A stretch of DNA of 6,381 bases from Lachnospiraceae bacterium UBA4317 (GTDB lineage Bacteria > Bacillota_A > Clostridia > Lachnospirales > Lachnospiraceae), in the NCBI GenBank assembly GCA_002394525.1, contig DGUF01000269.1:1266-7646 (forward strand), written 5' to 3'. The notes under the pieces are model-generated. The model made no database searches, was not told where the DNA came from, and worked only from the letters and a program-made list of their open reading frames with translations. Of this stretch, positions 6,214 through 6,381 are shown piece after piece. Each line of letters begins with the position of its first letter. Positions within the stretch are counted from its first letter, which is position 1. The translations under genes were made by a program, and so were the position numbers.

Positions 6214-6230
6214 GGCCCGGGATCCGGGTC
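6214..6230 (+). repeat. Short GC-rich hairpin after the duplicated tail
   Basis: GGCCCGG and CCGGGTC pair over seven positions, including one G-T pair, around a three-base GAT loop. The following ATTCGTATAAT is not a clear T-tract. It may be the degraded terminator of the remnant gene. Confidence 0.3.
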
Positions 6231-6256
6231 ATTCGTATAATGTTTGAATTATTGTA

Positions 6257-6297
6257 CAGGCCGTGGAGGTTTTTGGACCGCGGCCTGCTTTATAATT
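6257..6297 (+). terminator. Strong hairpin with weak T-tract, candidate terminator
   Basis: CAGGCCGTGG (6257-6266) pairs with CCGCGGCCTG (6278-6287) over ten positions with one G-T pair and an 11-base loop, AGGTTTTTGGA. CTTTATAATT follows. This is the strongest structure in the downstream flank. It could end transcription coming from the ATPase gene, or act in the leader of the next gene if transcription starts upstream. Confidence 0.5.
6291..6296 (+). promoter_or_regulatory. Possible -10 element for the gene starting at 6326
   Basis: A perfect TATAAT lies 29 bases before the ATG at 6326. No good -35 is found at 16-18 bases upstream, since that position is in the loop and right arm of the hairpin. 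Another TATAAT at 6236-6241 likewise lacks a -35. A promoter here is possible but weak. Confidence 0.3.
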
Positions 6298-6325
6298 GTA
6301 TGATGTAAAGGTCAAAAGGTATCCA

Positions 6326-6381
6326 ATGGCTCTGAGTCTCGTCAAGCTGCACAAACAGCCGAAGGGCCTTGGCGAGCGGCC
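6326..6381 (+). CDS. Start of an unidentified gene, runs off right edge
   Basis: ATG at 6326 is preceded by AAAAGG (6314-6319) with a six-base spacer, and the frame stays open to the edge, giving 18 codons that begin MALSLVKLHKQPKG. The N-terminus is basic and has no signal peptide visible in this short piece. Too little is present to name a family. GC-rich codons and a proper ribosome binding site support it as a real gene. Confidence 0.6.
   Translation, partial: MALSLVKLHKQPKGLGER

Overview
The window looks like chromosomal DNA of a GC-rich Bacillota, most likely a Lachnospiraceae-type Clostridia. This is an inference from three things: a FeoA-FeoB fusion with the G1 sequence GNQNSGKTTLFNQLTG, an exported SGNH hydrolase ending in a choline-binding-type (CW_binding) repeat, and strong purine-rich ribosome binding sites (AAGGAGG, GAGGAGGG). 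No tRNA, rRNA, CRISPR array, insertion sequence or phage gene was seen.

Layout. On the minus strand, positions 557 to 1 hold the 5' part of a fused feoA-feoB ferrous iron transporter gene that runs off the left edge. Its TTG start has no counterpart among typical open frames opened by ATG, so it is easy to miss. A 326-base divergent intergenic region (558-883) carries a candidate feoAB promoter with an overlapping imperfect palindrome, a pair of mutually exclusive small hairpins, and a good plus-strand promoter (GTGACG, 17 bases, TATAAT). The plus strand then has three genes with 42-base gaps: a 540-residue polytopic membrane protein that resembles GT-C-type glycosyltransferases (884-2506); a secreted or wall-bound SGNH hydrolase with a very long low-complexity linker (2549-4459); and a HerA-like DUF853/YjgR-family ATPase (4502-6082). 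The 3' flank (6083-6325) has terminator-like hairpins and a diverged second copy of the last 26 codons of the ATPase gene. A new plus-strand gene starts at 6326 and runs off the right edge.

How they may work together. feoAB is a separate, divergently transcribed iron-uptake unit. The membrane protein and SGNH hydrolase could plausibly build or edit a cell-envelope glycan, and the promoter at 787-815 could drive both, with possible readthrough into the ATPase gene. That link rests only on adjacency. I do not see a convincing new multi-gene system. The most unusual items are the duplicated gene tail after the ATPase, the slippery A-runs in the FeoA-FeoB linker, and the architecture of the SGNH protein.
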